Source: Gammaproteobacteria bacterium (GTDB lineage: Bacteria > Pseudomonadota > Gammaproteobacteria > Eutrophobiales > Eutrophobiaceae). From it: a DNA stretch of 64,000 bases. The position numbers were made by a program, and so were the translations under genes. The stretch is taken from positions 62,001 through 126,000 of the forward strand of contig WLWS01000003.1 of assembly GCA_012103475.1 (NCBI GenBank), given 5' to 3'. Below, one piece after another: positions 18,525 to 25,781 of this stretch (within the stretch, counting starts at the first letter, position 1; each line of letters starts with the position of its first letter). The notes beneath the pieces are model-generated. The model did not search any database, was not told where the DNA came from, and saw only the letters and a program-made list of their open reading frames with translations.

Positions 18525-18697
18525 AAATATTCTCCTTTTTACATTACTCTTGATTAGTTATTTGCCAGTATTGCTCACTGAGCGGATCAAAATTCAATCC
18601 AATCAGGCAATAAGGGCCGATTGACATATTCTACCGCAAGCTCTATCTTAATGCCTGCACCGATTTGATTTCAGCTTGCGGGCGCGTTACAAATACG
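18525..18697. other. Divergent promoter region between icd and metZ
   Basis: About 170 bases with no gene. They presumably hold the icd promoter (minus strand) and the start of the metZ transcript. No sharp -35/-10 pair was convincing on either strand. Confidence 0.4.
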
Positions 18698-18810
18698 GCT
18701 AAAGAGAGGCAACCTGCTTTAGCGAAATGCTGATGCGGGTCTGGCTCCCGGAGAGCCTTTGTCGCAGGTATACGCGACTGCATCAAACTTCCCGCATTAA
18801 CTTTCGCATC
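18698..18810 (+). promoter_or_regulatory. Candidate structured leader RNA of metZ
   Basis: A dense set of complementary arms lies in the 158 bases before the metZ ATG. Hairpin A pairs GCTAAAG 18698-18704 with CTTTAGC 18717-18723. A closing stem pairs ATGCGGG 18733-18739 with CCCGCAT 18791-18797 and encloses hairpin B (GGCTC 18743-18747 with GAGCC 18753-18757, loop CCGGA) and hairpin C (GTCGC 18761-18765 with GCGAC 18774-18778). That makes a three-way junction. GATGCG 18732-18737 can instead pair with CGCATC 18805-18810, a possible switch. I do not recognise a named riboswitch class; SAM or homocysteine control would be a guess. Confidence 0.5.
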
Positions 18811-18855
18811 AGGCTGACTCTTTCAACGCTGAGTAACACGATTGAGGAGAGAGTC

Positions 18856-20052
18856 ATGAGTAAAATAGATCCAAATTTATACGGTATCAGCACCAATTCT
18901 GTACGAGCCGGGCAACACCGCAGCAGTGAGTCGGAAAATAGTGAGCCGATTTTTCTGACTTCCAGTTTTACCTTCGAAAATGCGGCTGAAGCGGCGGCGA
19001 AATTCGCCGGCGATGAACAAGGCAATATATATTCACGTTTCACCAATCCCACCGTCAGTACCTTTGAAGAGCGGCTGGCTGCCATGGAAGGTGCGGAACG
19101 CTGTGTCGCCACATCTTCCGGTATGAGCGCGATTTTAAGTACCTGTATGGCCCTGTTGAAAGCTGGTGATCATATCGTGAGTTCAGCCAGCATTTTCGGC
19201 ACCACAGTCAATTTGTTCGGCAAAATTCTGCCCAAATTCGGTTTACAGACGAGTTTTGTCGATTTGACTGATTATCAGGCCTGGGAGGATGCGATCAGAC
19301 CAGAAACGCGTCTGCTTTTTCTGGAAACGCCAACCAACCCGCTTACGGAAATCGCGGATATTCAGCGCCTTGCGGATCTGGCGCATAGCCATGATTGCCT
19401 TCTGGTCGTTGATAATTGTTTCTGTACGCCGATTCTGCAAAGACCAATCGAATTCGGCGCCGATATTGTGATTCATTCCGCAACCAAATATCTGGATGGA
19501 CAGGGGCGTTGTGTTGGCGGTGCGGTGCTCGGTGCTGAATCTTTGCTGGGCAAGGAAGTATTTGGTTTTTTGCGAACAGCAGGTCCGAGCATGAGCCCCT
19601 TTAACGCCTGGGTTTTCCTGAAAGGTCTCGAGACTCTGGGCCTGCGGATGAGAGAACATTGTCGAAACGCCGGCCTGATAGCCGAGTGGCTGATTCAACA
19701 GGAAGGTGTCGCTAAGGTGTTTTATCCGGGCCTACAGTCGCACCCACAACATGAACTGGCAAAGTCTCAGCAATCTGGTTTCGGAGGAGTGGTCAGTTTT
19801 GAGCTAGAAGGTGGCAGGAAAGCAGCCTGGTCCTTGATAGATGCCACGCAATTATTTTCTATTACGGCCAATCTTGGAGACGCGAAGACAACTATCACTC
19901 ACCCCGCGACGACGACGCATGGACGCATATCTGATGAAGAGCGCCAGTCTGCGGGTATTAACGGAGGTCTAATCCGGCTTTCTGTTGGTCTGGAAGAGAC
20001 TGATGATATTAAAGGTGATCTGCAACAAGCACTCGCTAAGGCATTAAAATAA
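18856..20052 (+). CDS. metZ: O-succinylhomoserine sulfhydrylase
   Basis: PLP enzyme that makes homocysteine directly from O-succinylhomoserine and sulfide in methionine synthesis. From ATG 18856 the protein has 398 residues, opening SKIDPNLYGISTNSVRAGQ, with YSRFTNPT, ATSSGMSAIL and the PLP lysine Lys211 in HSATKYLDGQGR. The frame runs 43 codons further upstream, but that stretch overlaps the structured leader and resembles no MetZ N-terminus, and GAGGAGAGAG lies just before 18856. It is followed by the serine-cycle genes. Confidence 0.93.
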   Translation: MSKIDPNLYGISTNSVRAGQHRSSESENSEPIFLTSSFTFENAAEAAAKFAGDEQGNIYSRFTNPTVSTFEERLAAMEGAERCVATSSGMSAILSTCMALLKAGDHIVSSASIFGTTVNLFGKILPKFGLQTSFVDLTDYQAWEDAIRPETRLLFLETPTNPLTEIADIQRLADLAHSHDCLLVVDNCFCTPILQRPIEFGADIVIHSATKYLDGQGRCVGGAVLGAESLLGKEVFGFLRTAGPSMSPFNAWVFLKGLETLGLRMREHCRNAGLIAEWLIQQEGVAKVFYPGLQSHPQHELAKSQQSGFGGVVSFELEGGRKAAWSLIDATQLFSITANLGDAKTTITHPATTTHGRISDEERQSAGINGGLIRLSVGLEETDDIKGDLQQALAKALK

Positions 20053-20135
20053 AGAGATTTATTGACTTATCCACACGCAAACTAGCTGATATGTAATCTA
20101 TTGAGGGTAGATTTAGTCTCAATTTTTGTGTTGAA

Positions 20136-20216
20136 ATAGGCCTATCAATTCCGTCGCGCGGTACAGAGGGAGTAACCGGAGCTACCTGCCGACGAAGATC
20201 GTAGAACGAACGATCT
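20136..20216 (+). promoter_or_regulatory. Palindrome and stem-loops upstream of sgaA
   Basis: The 278-base gap between metZ and sgaA holds a perfect 10-base palindrome, ATAGGCCTAT (20136-20145), flanked by TTG/CAA. Next come nested arms: GTCG 20153-20156 with CGAC 20190-20193, and CGGT 20159-20162 with ACCG 20175-20178. A hairpin follows (AGATCGT 20196-20202 with ACGATCT 20210-20216, 7-base loop). They could be an operator plus a leader for the serine-cycle genes. Only the symmetry is seen. Confidence 0.35.
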
Positions 20217-20330
20217 GTCATAGCTGATCCAAGAATTTAACTTCGTGAGTGTGCCGGACGCCTTGTCGCGCACTGACCCCCTTTTTTTCCTTTAACTTTA
20301 ACGAGCAATAATCCTTATAGGAGGACGACT

Positions 20331-21509
20331 ATGCCCGGACGTAATTTTTTGTATATACCTGGCCCGACCAATGTGCCACAACGCATTCGCAATGCGATGT
20401 CTCTTGAGCAGGAAGATATGCGTGCCGCAGATTTTCCTGAATTTACTCTGCCTTTGTTTGAAGACATGAAAAAAATGTTTAAAACAGAAAGCGGTCGGGT
20501 TTTCATTTATCCCTCGTCAGGAACCGGTGGCTGGGAAGCGGCGGTGACCAATACGCTGTCTGCCGGCGACAAGGTACTGATGTCGCACTTCGGACAATTC
20601 AGTTATTTGTGGGTGGATCTTTGTCAACGCCACGGTCTGGACGTTCAGGCTCTGGAAGTAGACTGGGGAAAAGGCGTACCTGTCGAGCAGTATGCTGAAA
20701 TATTGAAAGCTGATACGAACAAAGATATCAAGGCAGTCTTTGCAACACACAATGAAACCGCAACTGGTGTGGTCAGCGATATTGCCGGAGTTCGTAAGGC
20801 ACTGGATGATGCTGATCACCCGGCCTTGCTGTTTGTCGATGGTGTTAGTTCAATCGGTAGTCTGGACTTTCGCATGGATGAGTGGAAGGTAGATTTGTGC
20901 ATTAGTGGATCACAGAAAGGATTCATGTTGCCGACAGGGCTCGGCATTGTCTGCGCCAGTGAAAAAGCACTGGCTGCACGAGAGACGGCAACCTTGCCGC
21001 GCACTTTCTTTTCCTTCGATGACATGATCGCCACCAACGACAATGGTTTTTTCCCCTATACACCGGCGACCATTCTGTTACGCGGTCTGCGCGAAGCAGT
21101 GGATATGTTACTGGAAGAGGGTCTGGATAATGTGTTTACCCGACACACTCGAATGGCGACAGCAGTACGTAAAGCGGTAGACGCCTGGGGTCTTAAACTG
21201 GTTGCCAGCGAAGAGAAATGGTATTCCGATACAGTTAGTGCGATATACGTACCGGAAGGTTTTGATGGTAACGAAGTCGCTCGTCACGCCTATAAGTATT
21301 ATAACCTCGCCTTGTCTATTTCACTTGGCAAAATAGCCGGCAAAGCATTCCGCATTGGTCATCTTGGTGATATGAACGAAATGATGTTAATGACGCCACT
21401 GGCCGGAGCTGAAATGGCAATGCACGATATGGGTATTCCGATCCAACTTGGCAGCGGCGTTGCTGCGACCCAGGAATATCTGTGCAGTACCAAACAGGCC
21501 ATTAACTAA
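20331..21509 (+). CDS. sgaA: Serine--glyoxylate aminotransferase
   Basis: PLP enzyme that moves the amino group from serine to glyoxylate, giving hydroxypyruvate and glycine: the entry reaction of the serine cycle and also of photorespiratory-type glyoxylate recovery. The 392 residues include YIPGPTNVPQRIRNAM, IYPSSGTGGWEAAVTN, FVDGVSSIGSLDFRMDEW and the PLP lysine Lys196 in SGSQKGFMLP. A strong ribosome site (TAGGAGG) precedes the ATG. The downstream mcl, mtkA, mtkB, hprA and ppc support a serine-cycle role over general alanine/serine transamination. Confidence 0.94.
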   Translation: MPGRNFLYIPGPTNVPQRIRNAMSLEQEDMRAADFPEFTLPLFEDMKKMFKTESGRVFIYPSSGTGGWEAAVTNTLSAGDKVLMSHFGQFSYLWVDLCQRHGLDVQALEVDWGKGVPVEQYAEILKADTNKDIKAVFATHNETATGVVSDIAGVRKALDDADHPALLFVDGVSSIGSLDFRMDEWKVDLCISGSQKGFMLPTGLGIVCASEKALAARETATLPRTFFSFDDMIATNDNGFFPYTPATILLRGLREAVDMLLEEGLDNVFTRHTRMATAVRKAVDAWGLKLVASEEKWYSDTVSAIYVPEGFDGNEVARHAYKYYNLALSISLGKIAGKAFRIGHLGDMNEMMLMTPLAGAEMAMHDMGIPIQLGSGVAATQEYLCSTKQAIN

Positions 21510-21523
21510 ACCAATCTCATCAT

Positions 21524-21543
21524 CCCTCCGCGCAAGCGGGGGG
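21524..21543 (+). other. GC-rich hairpin with GCAA tetraloop between sgaA and mcl
   Basis: CCCTCCGC-GCAA-GCGGGGGG can form an 8-pair stem (one T:G pair) closed by a GNRA tetraloop. No T-run follows, so it is not a standard terminator. It may stabilise the sgaA message end or set expression of sgaA relative to mcl. Confidence 0.5.
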
Positions 21544-21631
21544 TGCGCTGTGTGTTCCGTACTGCCTTAGTTATTGCTTTCGCGGACGTGAATTACGGTG
21601 TTTGAAATGATGACGCAAGGGGAGAAATAGT

Positions 21632-22582
21632 ATGAGCTTTACTCAATATGAGCAGGCCCGCACACGTCTGCAACGTAGCGAACTCGCTGTACCCGGTTCA
21701 AATCCGAATATGTTCGAAAAAGCGGCGAATTCTGCCGCGGATTATATCTTTCTGGATTGCGAGGATGCGGTTATTCCTGATGATAAAGAAAGTGCCCGAC
21801 GTAATATTATTCAGGCTCTGAATGATATTGACTGGCAGGATAAAACTATGTCTGTCCGTATCAATGGACTGGACACCCATTATATGTATCGTGATGTTGT
21901 CGACATCGTTGAGCAGGCTGGTGACAAGCTCGATACCATTTTGATTCCGAAAGTGGGTACCGCTGCCGATGTTTATGTCGTTGACTGCATGCTTTCGCAA
22001 ATCGAAGTTGCTACGGGTATGAAGAAAAAAATCGGAATTGAGTGCCTGATTGAAACGGCACTCGGAGGTGCCAATGTGATGTCTATAGCGCAGTCAAGCA
22101 AACGACTGGAAGCGCTTCATTTTGGTGTTGCCGATTATGCCGCGAGTATGCGAGCACGGACTGTGGTTATTGGCGGGCTTAATCCTGATTACCAGTGTGA
22201 CGGCGCACTTGCTGATCAGTGGCATGCGGCTCTGGTTAACATGGCTACAGCCTGTCGAGCCTATGGCCTGCGTGCAATCGATGGCCCTTTTGGAGATTTC
22301 AGCGATCCCGATGCTTTTCGAGCCGCCGCCCGTCGAGTAGCCGCGCTTGGGTACGAAGGTAAATGGGCAATACACCCGAGCCAGATTGAATTGGCGAACG
22401 AAGTCATGTCTCCACCGGAGGCTGAAGTTTCCCGTGCCACACGAACTTTAGAAGCCCTTGAAGAAGCGGCCAAAGCAGGTAAAGGCGCGGCGCAACTGGA
22501 TGGCAAAATGATTGACGCCGCCTCCGAAAGGATGGCACGAAATATTGTCAGCCAGGCGGAACTCATTGCCGCCCGGACTTGA
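21632..22582 (+). CDS. mcl: Malyl-CoA lyase (HpcH/HpaI-CitE family)
   Basis: Cleaves malyl-CoA to acetyl-CoA and glyoxylate, closing the serine cycle. The 316-residue TIM-barrel lyase shows LAVPGSNPNMFEKAANSAAD, FLDCEDAVIPDDK (Mg-binding acid), IPKVGTAADV, ECLIETALGG (Mg-binding Glu) and ALHFGVADYAASM. The length fits the Mcl1 clade. AAGGGGAGA precedes the ATG. A citrate-lyase beta or methylmalyl-CoA role is possible from the fold alone; the neighbours mtkAB and sgaA decide for malyl-CoA. Confidence 0.92.
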   Translation: MSFTQYEQARTRLQRSELAVPGSNPNMFEKAANSAADYIFLDCEDAVIPDDKESARRNIIQALNDIDWQDKTMSVRINGLDTHYMYRDVVDIVEQAGDKLDTILIPKVGTAADVYVVDCMLSQIEVATGMKKKIGIECLIETALGGANVMSIAQSSKRLEALHFGVADYAASMRARTVVIGGLNPDYQCDGALADQWHAALVNMATACRAYGLRAIDGPFGDFSDPDAFRAAARRVAALGYEGKWAIHPSQIELANEVMSPPEAEVSRATRTLEALEEAAKAGKGAAQLDGKMIDAASERMARNIVSQAELIAART

Positions 22583-22659
22583 TAATTGCTGGCTCTGAAT
22601 ACGGAGAACGAATTTATAAGCTTCATACTATTTAATTTTAAACTTTTGGGAGTAGCAAC

Positions 22660-23838
22660 ATGGATATTCATGAATATCAGGCAAAAGAAATTCTTTCGGA
22701 TTTCGGCGTCTCTATACCACCAGGTGGTCTGGCGTATAGCCCGGAACAGGCTGTCTATCGCTGCAAGGAAATTGGCGGTGAACGCTGGGCTGTAAAAGCA
22801 CAAATACATTCCGGCGCTCGCGGTAAGGCCGGCGGTATTAAAATATGCAGTACCGATGATGAAATATGGAATGCTGCAGACGAACTTCTGGGTAAGCGCC
22901 TTATCACTCATCAGACCGGAGCGCAGGGTAAGGTAGTGCATCGACTTTATGTCGAGGCGGCAAGTGACATTGAAAAGGAATTTTATATCGGATTTGTGCT
23001 GGATCGACAGAGGGAGCGGGTCGTAGTGGTTGCCTCAGCAGAAGGTGGTATGGAAATAGAAGAGATATCAGCAACCCGGCCGGACTCACTGATACGCGTC
23101 GAAGTTGAACCTGCGGTAGGCATGCAACCGTTTCAGGCGCGGGAAATTGCTTTCAAACTGGGACTGGATAAAGGTTTGATTTCGCAAGCGGTAACTACCT
23201 TACTTGGTTGCTACCGGGCTTTTCGAGATCATGATGCAACCATGGTAGAAATTAATCCGCTGGTGGTGACCAGAGATCAACATTTGCTGGCTTTGGATGC
23301 AAAGGTCTCCTTTGATGACAATGCGCTTTTTCGTAGTCCTAATATTTCTGAACTTCGAGATAAATCTCAGGAAGACCCTCGCGAAATGAAAGCAGCCGAT
23401 CGAGGTCTGAGCTACGTAGGGCTTGATGGCAACATCGGTTGCATTATCAATGGCGCCGGACTGGCTATGGCCACCATGGATATGATTAAACACGCCGGCG
23501 GTGAGCCAGCGAACTTTCTTGACATTGGTGGCGGCGCTTCTGCCGATCGAGTTGCCAAGGCTTTTAATCTGGTTCTGTCAGATGACAAAGTGGAAACCAT
23601 GGTGGTAAATATATTCGCCGGAATTAATCGTTGTGACTGGGTCGCAGACGGTGTGGTACAGGCGGTTAGTAAAATCGATTTGAAAATGCCGCTTATAGTT
23701 CGCCTGTCCGGTACCAACCAGGAAGAAGGCAGACGCATTATTGAGCAGAGTGGTTTACCCATAATTACGGCAGACACGCTCAGAGATGTTGCGGAGAAAG
23801 CAGTCTCGGCGTGGAAAGAACAGACGGGAGTTAAATAA
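22660..23838 (+). CDS. mtkA: Malate--CoA ligase subunit beta
   Basis: ATP-grasp subunit of malate thiokinase, which with MtkB activates malate to malyl-CoA for the lyase encoded just upstream. The 392-residue protein is homologous to Suc[62 protein letters not shown] in pieces, and [13 protein letters not shown]. By sequence alone it could be a succinyl-CoA synthetase. Placement between mcl and hprA, with no sucAB nearby, makes malate the likely substrate. GGGAG lies before the ATG. Confidence 0.9.
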   Translation: MDIHEYQAKEILSDFGVSIPPGGLAYSPEQAVYRCKEIGGERWAVKAQIHSGARGKAGGIKICSTDDEIWNAADELLGKRLITHQTGAQGKVVHRLYVEAASDIEKEFYIGFVLDRQRERVVVVASAEGGMEIEEISATRPDSLIRVEVEPAVGMQPFQAREIAFKLGLDKGLISQAVTTLLGCYRAFRDHDATMVEINPLVVTRDQHLLALDAKVSFDDNALFRSPNISELRDKSQEDPREMKAADRGLSYVGLDGNIGCIINGAGLAMATMDMIKHAGGEPANFLDIGGGASADRVAKAFNLVLSDDKVETMVVNIFAGINRCDWVADGVVQAVSKIDLKMPLIVRLSGTNQEEGRRIIEQSGLPIITADTLRDVAEKAVSAWKEQTGVK

Positions 23839-23839
23839 A

Positions 23840-24727
23840 ATGGCGATCCTGATAAAAGAATCAACAAAGGTAATCGTGCAGGGCTTTACCGGCCAGATAG
23901 GTTCATTTCACTCTACCGAAATGATTGAGTACGGTACCAATATTGTCGGCGGCGTGACACCCGGTAAAGGCGGAAGCAGACATCTTGACAGGCCGGTTTT
24001 CAATACCGTTAAAGAGGCTGTGACAGAAACCGGGGCGGAGGCCAGCATTATATTTGTACCACCCCCGTTTGCCGCGGACAGCATCATGGAAGCCGCTGAT
24101 GCGGGTGTGAAATATTGTGTCTGCATTACTGACGGTATTCCTGCCCACGATATGATCAAAGTAAAACGTTATATGTTTCGCTATCGGCAGGACCAGAAAA
24201 TGGTGCTGACCGGACCTAATTGTGCAGGTACTATCAGCCCAGGAAAATCTATGTTGGGTATTATGCCTGGCAATATCTATATGCCGGGCAATGTTGGAAT
24301 CATCGGTCGTTCCGGCACACTGGGCTATGAAGCCGCTTCGCAGCTGAAGAGTCTGGGAATCGGAGTATCAACCAGTGTTGGCATAGGAGGTGATCCCATT
24401 AACGGCAGTTCCTTTCGAGATCATCTCGCGCGCTTTGAAGAGGATGATGAAACTCACGCAGTGGTGATGATTGGTGAAATCGGAGGCCCACAGGAAGCTG
24501 ACGCGGCAATGTTCTATAAAGAAAATATGAAAACACCGGTGTTTGGTTACATTGCCGGCTTAACGGCTCCCAAAGGACGAACTATGGGGCACGCCGGTGC
24601 AATAATTTCTGCTTTCGGTGAAAGCGCTGCCGAGAAAGTCGAAATATTGCAGGAATGTGGTGTGGGCGTAGTACCGAATCCGTCTGAGTTTGGCAGTGTA
24701 ATTAAACAGGGTCTCGATCGCCTGTAG
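23840..24727 (+). CDS. mtkB: Malate--CoA ligase subunit alpha
   Basis: CoA-binding, phosphohistidine subunit of malate thiokinase, 295 residues. It opens MAILIKESTKVIVQGFTGQIGSFH and contains LTGPNCAGTISPGKSMLGIMP and the active-site histidine His251 in GRTMGHAGAIIS. ATG 23840 follows one base after the mtkA stop; the frame is open upstream into mtkA, but that extension is not family-like. The tight spacing indicates coupled expression with mtkA. Confidence 0.91.
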   Translation: MAILIKESTKVIVQGFTGQIGSFHSTEMIEYGTNIVGGVTPGKGGSRHLDRPVFNTVKEAVTETGAEASIIFVPPPFAADSIMEAADAGVKYCVCITDGIPAHDMIKVKRYMFRYRQDQKMVLTGPNCAGTISPGKSMLGIMPGNIYMPGNVGIIGRSGTLGYEAASQLKSLGIGVSTSVGIGGDPINGSSFRDHLARFEEDDETHAVVMIGEIGGPQEADAAMFYKENMKTPVFGYIAGLTAPKGRTMGHAGAIISAFGESAAEKVEILQECGVGVVPNPSEFGSVIKQGLDRL

Positions 24728-24780
24728 ATAATATTGATTTAAAATGGCTTAGGTTCTTTGCCTTGGTTGGGAGAAAAAAG

Positions 24781-25752
24781 ATGAGTAAAGCAAAAGTGGT
24801 TGTCACCAGAAAATGGCCTGAACAGGTTGAACAGCGACTGACTGAACTGTTTGATGTTAAATTGAATATCGATGATCATAAGATGAGTGTGGCAGAATTA
24901 CATGAGGCTCTGCAATCTGCAGATGCGCTTTGTCCGACAGTATCCGATTCAATCAATGCAGAGGTACTCAACGTCGATTCGAAGAAAGCCAGAGTCATAG
25001 CCAGTTATGGTGTCGGCTTTAATCATATCGATCTGGAAGCTGCCAAAGCAAATGATCTGGTAGTTACTAATACACCGGAAGTGTTAACAGATTGTACCGC
25101 AGATCTGGCCATGACACTTTTGCTGATGGTGGCGCGACGAGCCGGTGAAGGTGAAAGACATATCAGACACAAGGAATGGACTGGTTGGCGTCCGACTCAC
25201 ATGATTGGAACCAGTGTTACCGGAAAAACTCTGGGCCTTATCGGTATGGGTCGTATAGCAAGAGCAATGGCACATAAAGCACATCATGGATTCGGCATGA
25301 AAATAATTTTTACTGATCCCTATCCGCCACCTGCTGAAATTGTCGACGATCTTCAGGCTGAATCCAGAGATTCAATGGACGAAGTACTGGCTGAGGCGGA
25401 TTTTGTATCTCTGCATTGTCCAGGCGGTAAGGAAACTTACCATCTTATTAACGATGAGCGTCTTGCGAAAATGAAATCATCCGCCTATCTCGTCAACAGC
25501 GCACGTGGTGATGTCGTTGATCCTCAGGCACTGATTACAGCTCTTAAAAACGGCACGATTGCCGGCGCTGGTCTCGATGTTTTTGAAGGTGAACCTGATG
25601 TTCAGGAAGGTCTGCTTGACCTGGAAAATGCGGTTTTACTTCCTCACCTCGGTAGTGCATCAATGGAAACCCGGGTCGCGATGGGCATGAGAGTTATCGA
25701 TAATCTTCAAGCGTTCTTTGCAGGGCGCGAACCAGGTGATCGGGTCGCGTAG
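24781..25752 (+). CDS. hprA: Hydroxypyruvate reductase / D-glycerate dehydrogenase
   Basis: NAD(P)H-dependent D-2-hydroxyacid dehydrogenase that reduces hydroxypyruvate to D-glycerate. The 323 residues carry the Rossmann motif GLIGMGRIARAMA, the catalytic Arg in NSARGDVVD, Glu in GLDVFEGEP and His in LLPHLGSAS. ATG 24781 follows GGGAGAAAAAAG; an upstream TTG at 24763 is disfavoured. The position directly after mtkAB matches its serine-cycle task. A glycerate kinase, the next enzyme, is not in the window. Confidence 0.93.
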   Translation: MSKAKVVVTRKWPEQVEQRLTELFDVKLNIDDHKMSVAELHEALQSADALCPTVSDSINAEVLNVDSKKARVIASYGVGFNHIDLEAAKANDLVVTNTPEVLTDCTADLAMTLLLMVARRAGEGERHIRHKEWTGWRPTHMIGTSVTGKTLGLIGMGRIARAMAHKAHHGFGMKIIFTDPYPPPAEIVDDLQAESRDSMDEVLAEADFVSLHCPGGKETYHLINDERLAKMKSSAYLVNSARGDVVDPQALITALKNGTIAGAGLDVFEGEPDVQEGLLDLENAVLLPHLGSASMETRVAMGMRVIDNLQAFFAGREPGDRVA

Positions 25753-25781
25753 AAAAGTCAGCGTCACAGGGATATAGATAA

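Noticed and set aside
18698-18810. Naming the metZ leader a SAM-I or SAM-II riboswitch
   Set aside because: The known conserved cores were not found in the right arrangement; only secondary-structure potential is visible.
18727-18855. 43-codon N-terminal extension of metZ from ATG 18727
   Set aside because: The peptide is unlike MetZ, overlaps the structured leader, and a better ribosome site precedes ATG 18856.
22660-24727. Reading mtkA/mtkB as sucC/sucD
   Set aside because: Sequence similarity allows it, but the gene context with mcl, sgaA and hprA, and no sucAB, favours malate-CoA ligase.
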